A stretch of DNA of 13,112 bases from Bacteroidales bacterium UBA4621 (GCA_002387325.1 DGIN01000024.1:18310-31421), one strand, 5' to 3'; positions 1 through 8,342 are shown, counted from the stretch's first letter. The notes: generated from the sequence alone by a model not told the origin. Translations and numbers: made by a program.

Positions 1-351
1 AAGACCTACGGCATACGCGTGTATGCGATCGGCGTAGGCTCACACGGGCAGGCACGCGTACCCGTACAAACGCCCGTAGGCGTACAATATATGATGATGG
101 ACAGCGAGTTCGACGAAAGCACATTGCAGCGCATAGCCAGCACAACCGGCGGACAGTATTTCCGTGCGACGGACAACTCGAGCCTAAAATCAATATATGA
201 GCAGATTGACCAGTTGGAGAAGACCAAACTGCGCGTACGCGAATACTCGAAACATACGGATATATTCCCGCCGTTCCTTGTGGCTGCGCTGCTCTGCCTG
301 ATTGCAGAAATCATCCTGCGCTACTTTGTACTGCGCACAGTAACCAATTGA
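1..351 (+). CDS. batA: BatA, VWA-domain aerotolerance protein (C-terminal part only)
   Basis: This is the last 116 residues of a protein whose reading frame is open to the window edge, so the start lies outside. It begins in a VWA-type beta-strand (IRVYAIGVGSHG). It continues through a segment typical of BatA-like VWA proteins (DESTLQRIASTTGGQYFRA) and ends in one hydrophobic helix (FPPFLVAALLCLIAEIILRY) that anchors it in the inner membrane. The MIDAS metal-binding residues would be upstream and cannot be checked. The call rests on this C-terminal pattern and on being followed by batB, batC, batD and batE in the standard Bacteroidales order. The family is linked to oxygen and stress tolerance; the molecular role is not settled. 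The 118-nt gap to batB is wider than usual for this operon and shows no promoter that I can defend. Confidence 0.9.
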   Translation, partial: KTYGIRVYAIGVGSHGQARVPVQTPVGVQYMMMDSEFDESTLQRIASTTGGQYFRATDNSSLKSIYEQIDQLEKTKLRVREYSKHTDIFPPFLVAALLCLIAEIILRYFVLRTVTN

Positions 352-469
352 CAAAGAAGAACAAAGAACGATTAACCAATAACTTACAAAAGGCATTTCG
401 TCTTTGCTCCTTTAGAGAGCGCAGCGAACGGTCTTTTGTCCATTAGCCCCAAGGGCGGTCTTATTCAAT

Positions 470-1510
470 ATGTTTCGTTTTGCAAATATAGAGATGCTTT
501 GGATGCTGGTCAGCGTACCCGTATTCATCGGTACATTTATATGGTACACACGGCGCAAACGCCGTCAGTTGGCAGAGTTCGGCGACCCCGCATTGGTGAG
601 CGAACTGATGCCAAACGCTTCGCGGGTGCGACCGAATATAAAGTTCTCCATCCTGATGGTGGCGTTGGTGCTGCTTATTCTGGCTGCTGCGCGTCCGCAA
701 TACGGACAACGCGAACAGACCGTGAAACGACAAGGCATAGAGGCGATTATCGCATTGGATATATCCAACTCGATGATGGCGGAAGATGTGGCTCCATGCC
801 GTCTCGACCGTGCCAAACAGATGCTGAGCAAGATGATTGACCGGATGGTGGACGACAAAGTAGGATTGGTGGTTTTTGCAGGCGAGGCATACACCCAGTT
901 ACCCATCACGTGCGACTACGTATCGGCAAAGATGTTCCTCAACAGCATTACCCCCGACCTTATCAAGACACAGGGAACGGCTATCGGTGCGGCACTCAAC
1001 ACAGCCATTCAGTCATTCGGCAGCGAGGACTCGGGTGCCAGTCGTGCAATCATCCTGATTACCGACGGCGAGAACCACGAGGACGATGCCACGGCTGTGG
1101 CGGCACGCGCCAAAGAGTTGGGCATCAAAGTGATGGTAGTAGGTATCGGCAAGCCCAAAGGTTCGCCTATACCCATCCCCGGCACCAACAATTTCCGCAA
1201 AGACCGCCAGGGCAATGTGGTGGTCAGCCGCCTGAACGAAGATATGTGCCGCGAGATAGCCAAAGCGGGCAACGGCATCTACGTGCGCTGCGACAACACC
1301 AACACCGCTATGCGTGCACTACAAAAAGAGATTGATACTCTGGCTACTACCGAAATCGAGACCAAGGTCTATACCGAATACAACGAACAATTCCAGTCGT
1401 TTGTACTGGTGGCATTGCTGCTGCTCGTGATTGACTTCTTTGTCTTCAACCGCAAAAACAAATCGCTCACCCGCTTGGACATCTTCAACGAAGAGAAAAA
1501 GACAAAATAA
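470..1510 (+). CDS. batB: BatB, membrane-anchored VWA-domain protein
   Basis: A 346-residue protein with two N-terminal membrane helices (about residues 7-26 and 58-75), a VWA domain (about 91-290) and a C-terminal helix (about 309-327), which is the usual BatB plan. The MIDAS site looks complete: DISNS gives Asp97, Ser99 and Ser101, Thr170 lies in TQGT, and Asp199 lies in ITDGEN. It is therefore expected to bind a divalent metal and a protein partner in the periplasm, probably the neighbouring Bat proteins. The stop codon is one base before the batC start, so the two are almost certainly co-translated. The ATG at 470 gives a full-length family N-terminus; no Shine-Dalgarno sequence is visible, as is common in Bacteroidota. 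Confidence 0.95.
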   Translation: MFRFANIEMLWMLVSVPVFIGTFIWYTRRKRRQLAEFGDPALVSELMPNASRVRPNIKFSILMVALVLLILAAARPQYGQREQTVKRQGIEAIIALDISNSMMAEDVAPCRLDRAKQMLSKMIDRMVDDKVGLVVFAGEAYTQLPITCDYVSAKMFLNSITPDLIKTQGTAIGAALNTAIQSFGSEDSGASRAIILITDGENHEDDATAVAARAKELGIKVMVVGIGKPKGSPIPIPGTNNFRKDRQGNVVVSRLNEDMCREIAKAGNGIYVRCDNTNTAMRALQKEIDTLATTEIETKVYTEYNEQFQSFVLVALLLLVIDFFVFNRKNKSLTRLDIFNEEKKTK

Positions 1511-1511
1511 T

Positions 1512-2243
<732 letters not shown>

Positions 2244-2281
2244 TCCCGGACAAAGAACAATGAACAAAGAATAAAGGAACA

Positions 2282-4141
2282 ATGAAACATAAAACAAAGA
2301 TATTCTGTGTATTGCAATGCTTGCTATGCATTGCGGTCGGAACGGTACGGGCTGACGATGTGGTGTTTCGTGCCACCGCCCCATCGCAAGTAATTGTCGG
2401 CAAACCGTTCCAACTCACCTATTCGGTCAACCAGCGCAGCAAAGACCTGCGTGCACCCGAAATAGCGGATTTTGACGTATTGGCAGGACCGTACACCTCC
2501 ACCTCCAGTTCCACCTCGTTTGTCAACGGCAAACGCACCTCGTCGTTCTCCCAGACCTACACCTACACCCTGATGGCACAGCGCGAGGGAACATTCACCA
2601 TCGCCCCCGCCACCATACGAGTCAGCGGCAGCGAATATACCTCCAACGGCGTGCGCATCACGGTCCTCCCCGAAGACGAACAGCCGCAGCCCGCACAACA
2701 GCAGAGCAACAACAGCACACAACAACAGCAAACGCAGCAAAACAGCAACTCCGGCAGCGTCAGCAACGAAAACCTCTTTATCCGCACTATCGTCAGCAAG
2801 ACGCGCGTCCACGAACAGGAGGCTGTCCTGCTGAGTTACAAACTCTATTTTGCAGGTGTGGACGTAGCGCAGTTCACCAACAATACCAAGTTACCCGAGT
2901 TCACGGGCTTCCTCAAACAAGACCTCGAACAGGGCGAGATACAGACCGAACTGGAGCATTACAACGGACGCAACTACCAGACCGCCACGCTCTACCGTAC
3001 CCTGCTCTACCCACAGCATTCGGGGGACATCAAGATCGACCCCGCTTCGTTTGAGGCGGTACTCCGTGTGCAGACCAGGGCGCAGGTACGTAGCATCTTC
3101 GATGATTTCTTCGGCACCTACACCAATGTTACCCGTACCATCACGGCTTCCGGCGTTACCATCCATGTGGACGAACTGCCAAGCGGCAAACCCGCAAGTT
3201 TCTCCGGAGGTGTCGGACATTTCACCCTCACCCCTTCTATCTCGCAAACCGAACTGCAGACCAACGATGCCGTTACCATCCGTCTCGACATCACGGGTAC
3301 GGGCAATATGAAACTGCTCAAAACGCCCGCCGTCGACTGGCCCGAAGGTTTTGAACCGTACGACCCGAAAGTAACCAACAACTTCAAAACCACCGCCGCA
3401 GGTGTGAGCGGCACCAAATCGATTGAGTACCTGGCTATTCCGCGGGCATCGGGCGACTACACCATACCCCCTGTTACGTTCTCGTATTTCGACACGCAGG
3501 ACGATTCCTACAAAACCCTCTCCACACCCGAATATACCATTCGCGTGAAAAAAGGTGCCAACGAGCAAAACGGCAATGCGGTGGTGAATAACTATGTTAA
3601 CAAAGAGGACATCAAGCAGCTAGGCTCCGACATCCGCTACATCAACACCACCGCACCGGTCTTGCACCCAAAGCGTGCCGACCTCGTGGAATACGGCAGC
3701 CTCGCTTTCCGGTTGCTCTACATCGTGCCGCTCTGCGTGGCATTGCTCCTGTTTGTTGTCTTCCGCAAACAAATCCGCGAGAACGCCGACATCACCCGCA
3801 TGCGCTACAAACACGCCAACAAAGTGGCACAGAAACGCCTCAAAAAAGCCGGCAAACTGCTCAAAGAAAATCAGAAAGAAGCTTTCTACGAGGAAATAGA
3901 ACGTGCCGCATGGACATACCTCAGCGACCGACTGTCTATCCCAACCGCCGACCTCAACAAAGACAATATTGCATCTATCCTGCGTGAAAAAGGCGTTGCC
4001 GAAGAACTGGTCAAAGAAGTGAACAACGTCCTTTCCACAGCGGAATTTGCCCGCTATGCACCCTCATCCGACCACACTATGGACGACCTCTACAAAACCA
4101 CAAGCCGGCTCATCGACCGGTTAGAGGAACAGAAACTATAA
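2282..4141 (+). CDS. batD: BatD, oxygen-tolerance family membrane protein
   Basis: A 619-residue protein, a normal length for BatD. It has a signal peptide (about 1-25), then beta-rich periplasmic domains. The first (about 26-130, starting DDVVFRATAPSQVIVGKPFQ) is the typical BatD opening. A Gln/Asn-rich linker lies at about 133-160, followed by further beta domains (about 163-425) with family-like stretches such as GTGNMKLLKTP and DWPEGFEPYDP. One membrane helix (about 474-494) precedes a cytoplasmic helical domain (about 500-619). It follows batC by 38 nt and belongs to the same operon. It probably works as a large periplasmic scaffold with the VWA partners BatA and BatB; this is inferred from the family and from gene order. 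The 38-nt spacer is built of degenerate ACAAAGAA/GAACAATGAA direct repeats. Confidence 0.94.
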   Translation: MKHKTKIFCVLQCLLCIAVGTVRADDVVFRATAPSQVIVGKPFQLTYSVNQRSKDLRAPEIADFDVLAGPYTSTSSSTSFVNGKRTSSFSQTYTYTLMAQREGTFTIAPATIRVSGSEYTSNGVRITVLPEDEQPQPAQQQSNNSTQQQQTQQNSNSGSVSNENLFIRTIVSKTRVHEQEAVLLSYKLYFAGVDVAQFTNNTKLPEFTGFLKQDLEQGEIQTELEHYNGRNYQTATLYRTLLYPQHSGDIKIDPASFEAVLRVQTRAQVRSIFDDFFGTYTNVTRTITASGVTIHVDELPSGKPASFSGGVGHFTLTPSISQTELQTNDAVTIRLDITGTGNMKLLKTPAVDWPEGFEPYDPKVTNNFKTTAAGVSGTKSIEYLAIPRASGDYTIPPVTFSYFDTQDDSYKTLSTPEYTIRVKKGANEQNGNAVVNNYVNKEDIKQLGSDIRYINTTAPVLHPKRADLVEYGSLAFRLLYIVPLCVALLLFVVFRKQIRENADITRMRYKHANKVAQKRLKKAGKLLKENQKEAFYEEIERAAWTYLSDRLSIPTADLNKDNIASILREKGVAEELVKEVNNVLSTAEFARYAPSSDHTMDDLYKTTSRLIDRLEEQKL

Positions 4142-4204
4142 CTATTCTTAAAAATAAATGCTTATCTTCACTTTTCCGTCCATTGTATAAACGTAGGTGG
4201 ATGC

Positions 4205-4226
4205 TTATAGGATAGTTATAGGATAG
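4205..4226 (+). repeat. Perfect 11-bp tandem duplication between batD and batE
   Basis: Two adjacent perfect copies of TTATAGGATAG (4205-4215 and 4216-4226). They lie in the unusually long 136-nt batD-batE gap (4142-4277), which is AT-rich and ends in a TATATTATATTG tract. I see no exact TAnnTTTG box there, so an internal promoter is possible but not shown. Confidence 0.85.
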
Positions 4227-4277
4227 AAGGTGGTTGTACCGATTTTTATATTATATTGTTTTAACACTCAAACGGAT

Positions 4278-5048
4278 ATGAAACAACTATTCAATATATG
4301 CGCCATCGCCCTGTGTGCGTTGTGTGTCTCTTTTTCAGCAACCGCGCAAACGGCTTTCGAGGCGGCAAACGAACTGTATGCCGCAGGCAACTATGCCGAT
4401 GCGGCTGCGCTATACCAAACGATATTGGACGATGCTGGAACGGGCGTGAGCAAAGATTATGCCGTGGTCTATTACAACCTCGGCAATGCCCGTTTCAAAC
4501 AGGGAGAACTGGCACAATCCATCCTTGCCTATGAGCGGGCGTTGCGCCTGCGTCCCGCCTACTCCGATGCCAAATACAACCTGGAGTTTGCACAATCGCG
4601 TATCACCGACAATATCACCGATACGCAGTCATTCTTCATCAGCAATTGGGCACGCTCTTTCCGCAACCTGCTCACCGAACAAATATGGATGTGGATTTCC
4701 ATCTCGCTGTTCAGCATCAGTCTGATCGGACTGCTCCTGTTCCTGCTAAACCGAACCACATGGCTGCGCAAAACCGCGTTTCATACCGCTTGGGTTCTCC
4801 TCCTTATAACCGTTCTGAGCGGGCTGAATGCCGGTTCGCTCCACCGCAGAGACACTCTCAGGGAAGAAGCAATCATCACACAGGGGGTGGTCAATGCCAA
4901 ATCTTCACCCGACCGATCGGGTACCGACCTCTTTACCCTGCACGAAGGCACCAAAGTGGACATACGTGAAACACTCGGCGACTGGTGCAATATCCGCGTT
5001 GGAAACAACCAAGGATGGATTCGTCTCGCCAATCTTGAACGTATCTGA
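4278..5048 (+). CDS. batE: BatE, TPR protein with two membrane helices and SH3-like domain
   Basis: A 256-residue protein. The ATG at 4278 is preferred over the in-frame start at 4230 because it begins a normal signal peptide (MKQLFNICAIALCALCVSFS, cut near ATAQT). TPR units cover about residues 25-100, with VVYYNLGNARFKQGELAQSI as the clearest. Two hydrophobic helices follow (about 136-157 and 168-185). The C-terminal domain (about 198-255) is a bacterial SH3-like fold, ending in a GDWCNIRVGNNQGWIRLANLE pattern. This TPR, two-helix and SH3 layout is the standard BatE plan. It is the last bat gene. The 136-nt gap after batD is unusual for this operon. No strong intrinsic terminator is visible directly downstream. 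Confidence 0.93.
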   Translation: MKQLFNICAIALCALCVSFSATAQTAFEAANELYAAGNYADAAALYQTILDDAGTGVSKDYAVVYYNLGNARFKQGELAQSILAYERALRLRPAYSDAKYNLEFAQSRITDNITDTQSFFISNWARSFRNLLTEQIWMWISISLFSISLIGLLLFLLNRTTWLRKTAFHTAWVLLLITVLSGLNAGSLHRRDTLREEAIITQGVVNAKSSPDRSGTDLFTLHEGTKVDIRETLGDWCNIRVGNNQGWIRLANLERI

Positions 5049-5142
5049 TTCCATACAGCACACCGCCTCTTTTATTGCTCTCCCCGAATGGCAAAGTATA
5101 GCAATCTATGGCAGTAAAAAAACATCAAAAATGTCCTATAAC

Positions 5143-5180
5143 TCCACTAAGAGAGGGTAAAATAGATAAAAAATAGTGGA
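5143..5180. promoter_or_regulatory. Inverted repeat upstream of the ncRNA promoter
   Basis: A perfect 7-bp inverted repeat, TCCACTA (5143-5149) and TAGTGGA (5174-5180), is separated by 24 nt and ends 24 bp before the -33 element of the strong promoter at 5205. It has no T-run, so it is not a good terminator. A two-site operator for a dimeric regulator is one reading; chance is another. Confidence 0.3.
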
Positions 5181-5204
5181 AAATAGCAAAAAAGTTAAGA
5201 TTTA

Positions 5205-5236
5205 TTTGGCGGTTTGAAAAATTTATCATACCTTTG
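5205..5236 (+). promoter_or_regulatory. Bacteroidota-type promoter with phased A-tracts upstream
   Basis: TTTG (5205-5208), exactly 20 bp, then TACCTTTG (5229-5236): a perfect match to the Bacteroidota primary sigma consensus (TTTG, 19-23 bp, TAnnTTTG). A-tracts sit just upstream at about 5159-5162, 5168-5173, 5180-5183 and 5188-5193. The motif AAAATAG recurs at 11- and 10-bp steps (5159, 5170, 5180), which would put the tracts on one face of the helix. This resembles the curved, UP-element-like DNA of strong stable-RNA promoters. The expected start site is about 5242. No gene starts within 500 nt in a convincing frame. Confidence 0.85.
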
Positions 5237-5241
5237 CAGCG

Positions 5242-5757
5242 CAAACTTGGAGAAACAGAATATTCTTTCGTGCAAAGAGGTGATAATCCAATTCATTGCC
5301 ATTTCCTTTTTTCTCCAAGCGAGCAGACATAGTATAGGCGTTTATTGACGCTCAGTTTCGACGATTTGAAATCTCGCAAATTTCACCGTATATTCGATTC
5401 TGTGCAACGATAGATGTTCGCGGGAATATGTTTTTCGCCTCCCTATACGCAACGCATACGCTCTGCGCTGTCAGTTGCGGACGGCTATGCGGCACCATGA
5501 TGATGAAGTGGTATCTGTATGGATATGGCCGTCGGAGTGGTGTATGTTGTGGCTATAGGTAAAGAAAACAAACTGCAGGACAAACAAACAATGCTTGTGG
5601 CACGTTGCTGCCGCAGGGTGTTTGTAAATATGTCTCTGCAAGAGGCTTGGGAAAAACAACATATTAGCGTGGGCTTCGCGTTGTCGGTTCTGATATACAA
5701 GGCAATGCGAGAGCCTCAAATCGTGGAAACGACAAATGTCGGGTCCACGTTTTTTTT
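5242..5757 (+). ncRNA. Putative large structured noncoding RNA or long leader, about 515 nt
   Basis: The unit is bounded by a consensus promoter and a strong intrinsic terminator and has no convincing coding frame. Possible stems found by hand: 5246-5255 with 5310-5319 (10 bp perfect); 5332-5338 with 5442-5448 (7 bp); 5361-5372 with 5380-5389; 5390-5395 with 5424-5429; 5448-5453 with 5474-5479 (6 bp); 5480-5489 with 5524-5533 (10 bp, two wobbles); 5584-5602 with 5609-5625 (16 bp with an internal loop and two wobbles); 5642-5647 with 5712-5717; and 5656-5660 with 5680-5684 extended by 5667-5669 with 5677-5679. Consecutive stems abut at 5448 and 5479/5480, which suggests stacking. I found no tmRNA, RNase P or SRP signature sequences. 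It could be a free-standing RNA or the leader of the gene at 5819. The boundaries are inferred from promoter and terminator. Confidence 0.7.
5722..5757 (+). terminator. Strong intrinsic terminator of the ncRNA
   Basis: The outer stem CGTGGA (5722-5727) pairs with TCCACG (5744-5749). The inner stem CGAC (5730-5733) pairs with GTCG (5738-5741) around an AAAT tetraloop. Eight T residues (5750-5757) follow at once. It lies only 62 nt before the next start codon, and no clear promoter lies between them. Confidence 0.88.
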
Positions 5758-5818
5758 ATACCCGTACTATCGCCCGGTCGGCAAACCAATTGAATAATAC
5801 ATAAAAACCAACTACTAT

Positions 5819-7366
5819 ATGAGCAAGACACGTTTCTTTGGGGCTGCGGTGCTGGCTGCCGGAATATGTTTAACCACCACGGCGTATCAGGCACCGCCGC
5901 TGCTCCTGTTGGAGGATGAGAACGGCGTGGTGGAGCAACCTGCACAGACACCATCCCCCACCCCGCAAGACAACACTACCGCCCGACCGAAGAACACTGA
6001 GACCGCCCCCGCACAACCGACCACACAGGGCGGGCTAGTGCTAATCGACGAGAAAGAAAATACGCAGTTGGAAGCCGACCGCCAAGCACAAGAAGCACGC
6101 TTGGAGCAGGAACGCATTGAAGCGGAAAAACGTGCCAAAAAAGAAGCACGCCTCGCCGCTGAGCAAAAAACCAAAGCAGCGGCAGAACAGAAAGCGAAAG
6201 AGGAAAAGGCACTTGCGGAAAAAGCCCGTTTGGACTCTATCCAAAAGGCGCAAGAGGCAGAGCGTATCCGCATAGAGCAGGCTCGTCAGGATTCTATCCA
6301 GAAGGAAGCGGAGAAGCGGAGAACCCGTGAAGAGGCAGCCCGTCAAGATTCCATTCTTAATGCACAAAGAGAGACTGAGAAAACGACAAATCCTGCGGTG
6401 CAGGTGTATGTAGCCCCTGCGTCTCCCGCTCCTGTGCAAACCACGCAATCCGATGATTTGAACAGCAAGATGTTGGATGCCTTGCAACGGGCATATGAGG
6501 AGGCACGCAAACAGACGAACAAGGCGGATTCTATCCGGTTGTTACAATTGCAGTTGGAGCAAGAACTGAAAAAACTGAAAGAGCAGCAAGCCGCAGAGGA
6601 AGCCCAAAAGCAGAAAGAACAGGCAGAAAAAGCAGCAGCCGCAGCAGCACAAACCGCCGCACAGCAGCAGGAGACTGCCAAACCCGCAGAGAAAGAGACG
6701 GTCTTTACCCGCTACTATAATCACAGCGGGCGCAATATGCTTTCTATACTCAGCGTGGGCTACTCCACCTATTTTATGGTCGGCACTGCCGTCGCCAATG
6801 GTACTTCCCCCGCAGCCGATGCGTTCAAACGCCATCTGCTGAACGTGGAACTGTTCGAATGGCGTGCCAAGTGTTTCGGTATGCAGATGTTCAACTTCGA
6901 AATGGGTATCAATACTCCGAACATTTCCAAAGAGAACCCCGAACAGGACCGCTACCTCTTTGAGCGGGGCGGCTATTATCTTGATGAGCGTGTGGAAGCA
7001 ACGGCTAAAACCATGTGGTTTGCCTACAAGCCCGCCGTCAAGTTCTATATTCCTTGTACGAAGTGGCTTGCCATAGAGTTGTATGGCGGTGCCGAAGTGG
7101 ACCTGACCAAGATGTGGAGCAAACTCAACAGCACCTATTACACAGGCAGCCGCAATGAAGCAGGTGAAGACGGTCTGCGTATCCCCGAACAGAACTTCTT
7201 TGTGGGAGCGTATGGCGGTGCGGGCTTGATGTTTACAGCCGTACCGCAGGTGCCGCTTGAGATAAAAGCCGAGTACCGCCACCCCGTAAAAGGCAACACC
7301 GCACTCGTGCCGCAAGGCGTGTACATCTCGGCACAGGTACATTTGGGCAACCCGATAAAGAAATAA
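5819..7366 (+). CDS. Coiled-coil envelope protein with C-terminal beta-barrel-like domain, unknown function
   Basis: A 515-residue protein. A signal peptide (about 1-24, ICLTTTAYQA region) leads into a Pro/Thr-rich linker (about 36-70). Next comes a long Glu/Lys/Ala/Gln-rich coiled coil (about 78-188) containing ARxDSI at residues 136, 155 and 174, an exact 19-residue period. A Pro-rich break (about 190-212) and a second coiled coil (about 213-293) follow. The C-terminal 220 residues alternate aromatic and small residues in strand-like segments (MLSILSVGYSTYFMVG, TMWFAYKPAVKFYIP, FFVGAYGGAGLMFTA) and end YISAQVHLGNPIKK. This resembles a small outer-membrane beta-barrel of the kind seen in Bacteroidota DUF3575-like proteins. 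By layout it could be a periplasm-spanning arm carried on an outer-membrane anchor. I do not recognise a named family. It forms a unit with the lipoprotein 33 nt downstream, and its transcription may depend on the RNA leader upstream. Confidence 0.8.
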   Translation: MSKTRFFGAAVLAAGICLTTTAYQAPPLLLLEDENGVVEQPAQTPSPTPQDNTTARPKNTETAPAQPTTQGGLVLIDEKENTQLEADRQAQEARLEQERIEAEKRAKKEARLAAEQKTKAAAEQKAKEEKALAEKARLDSIQKAQEAERIRIEQARQDSIQKEAEKRRTREEAARQDSILNAQRETEKTTNPAVQVYVAPASPAPVQTTQSDDLNSKMLDALQRAYEEARKQTNKADSIRLLQLQLEQELKKLKEQQAAEEAQKQKEQAEKAAAAAAQTAAQQQETAKPAEKETVFTRYYNHSGRNMLSILSVGYSTYFMVGTAVANGTSPAADAFKRHLLNVELFEWRAKCFGMQMFNFEMGINTPNISKENPEQDRYLFERGGYYLDERVEATAKTMWFAYKPAVKFYIPCTKWLAIELYGGAEVDLTKMWSKLNSTYYTGSRNEAGEDGLRIPEQNFFVGAYGGAGLMFTAVPQVPLEIKAEYRHPVKGNTALVPQGVYISAQVHLGNPIKK

Positions 7367-7399
7367 CCAATTACCAATCATTCATAAAACAACTAACCA

Positions 7400-8257
7400 A
7401 TGAAAAATCTTCATTCCCTTTTGTGCGGAGCGGCAATCACCTCCGCTGCCTTGTTGCTCACCGCCTGCGGAGGCAGTACGCGAATGACCAAATCCACCTC
7501 TTCGCGTATGGAGTTGGCATACACCGTGCGCCTTATCCCCTCGCAAGCCGCTTTGGCGGTGTCGCCGGAGCGCGTAACGGCCACGATACAGTCGTACGAG
7601 TTGGAATCGCTTGACGCAGAACAGGCACGCCAGACCGTAGTGGCGAAAGCGTTGGCAACGGTGAACGGAGATGTACTGCTCGCACCGCGTTTCTCCTCCG
7701 AGAAAACGCCCGACGGCAAGATCAGTTCTCTTACCGTGGTGGGCTATGCGGCTACCGTCAGTTCATTCCGTCCTGTCACGGAAACCGATGTGGTCATCCC
7801 CGATTCACTGACCTATGCGCAGCACCCGATGCACGAGGCGTCCTGCAACACGATGACAGTGGCGGATGTGGAGTACGCCGAAAAGGCTTCGGTGTCGCTT
7901 ACCGCTGCCGAACTGACTGGCAAGAATGAGGAGACGGCTCTCCAGATGAAATTCGGTACCAACAATGCGCCGATGACCCAAGCCGATCTGAAAGAAATGG
8001 CACGTGCCGCAGCATTGCAGAAGTACAACGCCGATTTGCTGCTCAACGAGACGTTCTACTTTGATTATCAGGACAAAATCATCACTCACGTAACCATCTG
8101 CGGTACACCGGCTGTATATGCCAATTTCCGCCCGTTGCAGAAAGACGAAGTGGCTGACATCAAGTTGGTGCCGATTACGGGCGATACCCGGTCGGCTGAA
8201 AAAACAAAGGACTTCTGGATACGATTCTGGGTATATTCAAGAAGAAATAACAGGTGA
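7400..8257 (+). CDS. Lipoprotein with two related repeats, unknown function
   Basis: A 285-residue protein with a typical lipoprotein signal (LLTACGG; lipid-carrying Cys23), so it should be tethered to the inner or outer membrane facing the periplasm. Two segments look like diverged copies of one domain: about residues 75-130 (VAKALATVNGDVLLAPRF, then VVGYAATVSSFRP) and about 195-251 (MARAAALQKYNADLLLNETF, then ICGTPAVYANFRP). Both have a helix with Ala-rich spacing, an N-(G/A)-D-x-LL motif, a beta-strand, and close on FRP. This pattern is seen in Bacteroidota lipoproteins of unknown role. It starts 33 nt after the coiled-coil/barrel gene and is probably co-transcribed, so the two may interact at the outer membrane. 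A large hairpin follows the stop codon by one base. Confidence 0.82.
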   Translation: MKNLHSLLCGAAITSAALLLTACGGSTRMTKSTSSRMELAYTVRLIPSQAALAVSPERVTATIQSYELESLDAEQARQTVVAKALATVNGDVLLAPRFSSEKTPDGKISSLTVVGYAATVSSFRPVTETDVVIPDSLTYAQHPMHEASCNTMTVADVEYAEKASVSLTAAELTGKNEETALQMKFGTNNAPMTQADLKEMARAAALQKYNADLLLNETFYFDYQDKIITHVTICGTPAVYANFRPLQKDEVADIKLVPITGDTRSAEKTKDFWIRFWVYSRRNNR

Positions 8258-8258
8258 A

Positions 8259-8320
8259 CAGGCAGAGAATGTTCCATACAGGTCGGCAATATAAATATAG
8301 AACATTCTCTGCCTGATTTT
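8259..8320 (+). terminator. 16-bp perfect hairpin after the lipoprotein gene
   Basis: Positions 8259-8274 (CAGGCAGAGAATGTTC) are the exact reverse complement of 8300-8315, giving 16 uninterrupted base pairs around a 25-nt loop. The trailing T-run is short (TTTT at 8317-8320). Its place one base after a stop codon argues for transcription termination or 3'-end protection. The long perfect arms could instead be a palindromic mobile repeat. Confidence 0.65.
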
Positions 8321-8342
8321 CTCCTTGCGGGTGCCGGACAAG

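Noticed and set aside
441..460. GCCC-CAA-GGGC hairpin between batA and batB as a terminator
   Set aside because: Only 4 bp with no T-run, inside a conserved operon.
4230..4277. Upstream in-frame start for batE
   Set aside because: It would put 16 residues before a clean signal peptide that starts at 4278.
5519..5797. 92-residue plus-strand reading frame in the gap before the coiled-coil gene
   Set aside because: It runs straight through the intrinsic terminator and its T-run, has no signal or domain, and overlaps several RNA stems. More likely a by-product of the structured RNA.
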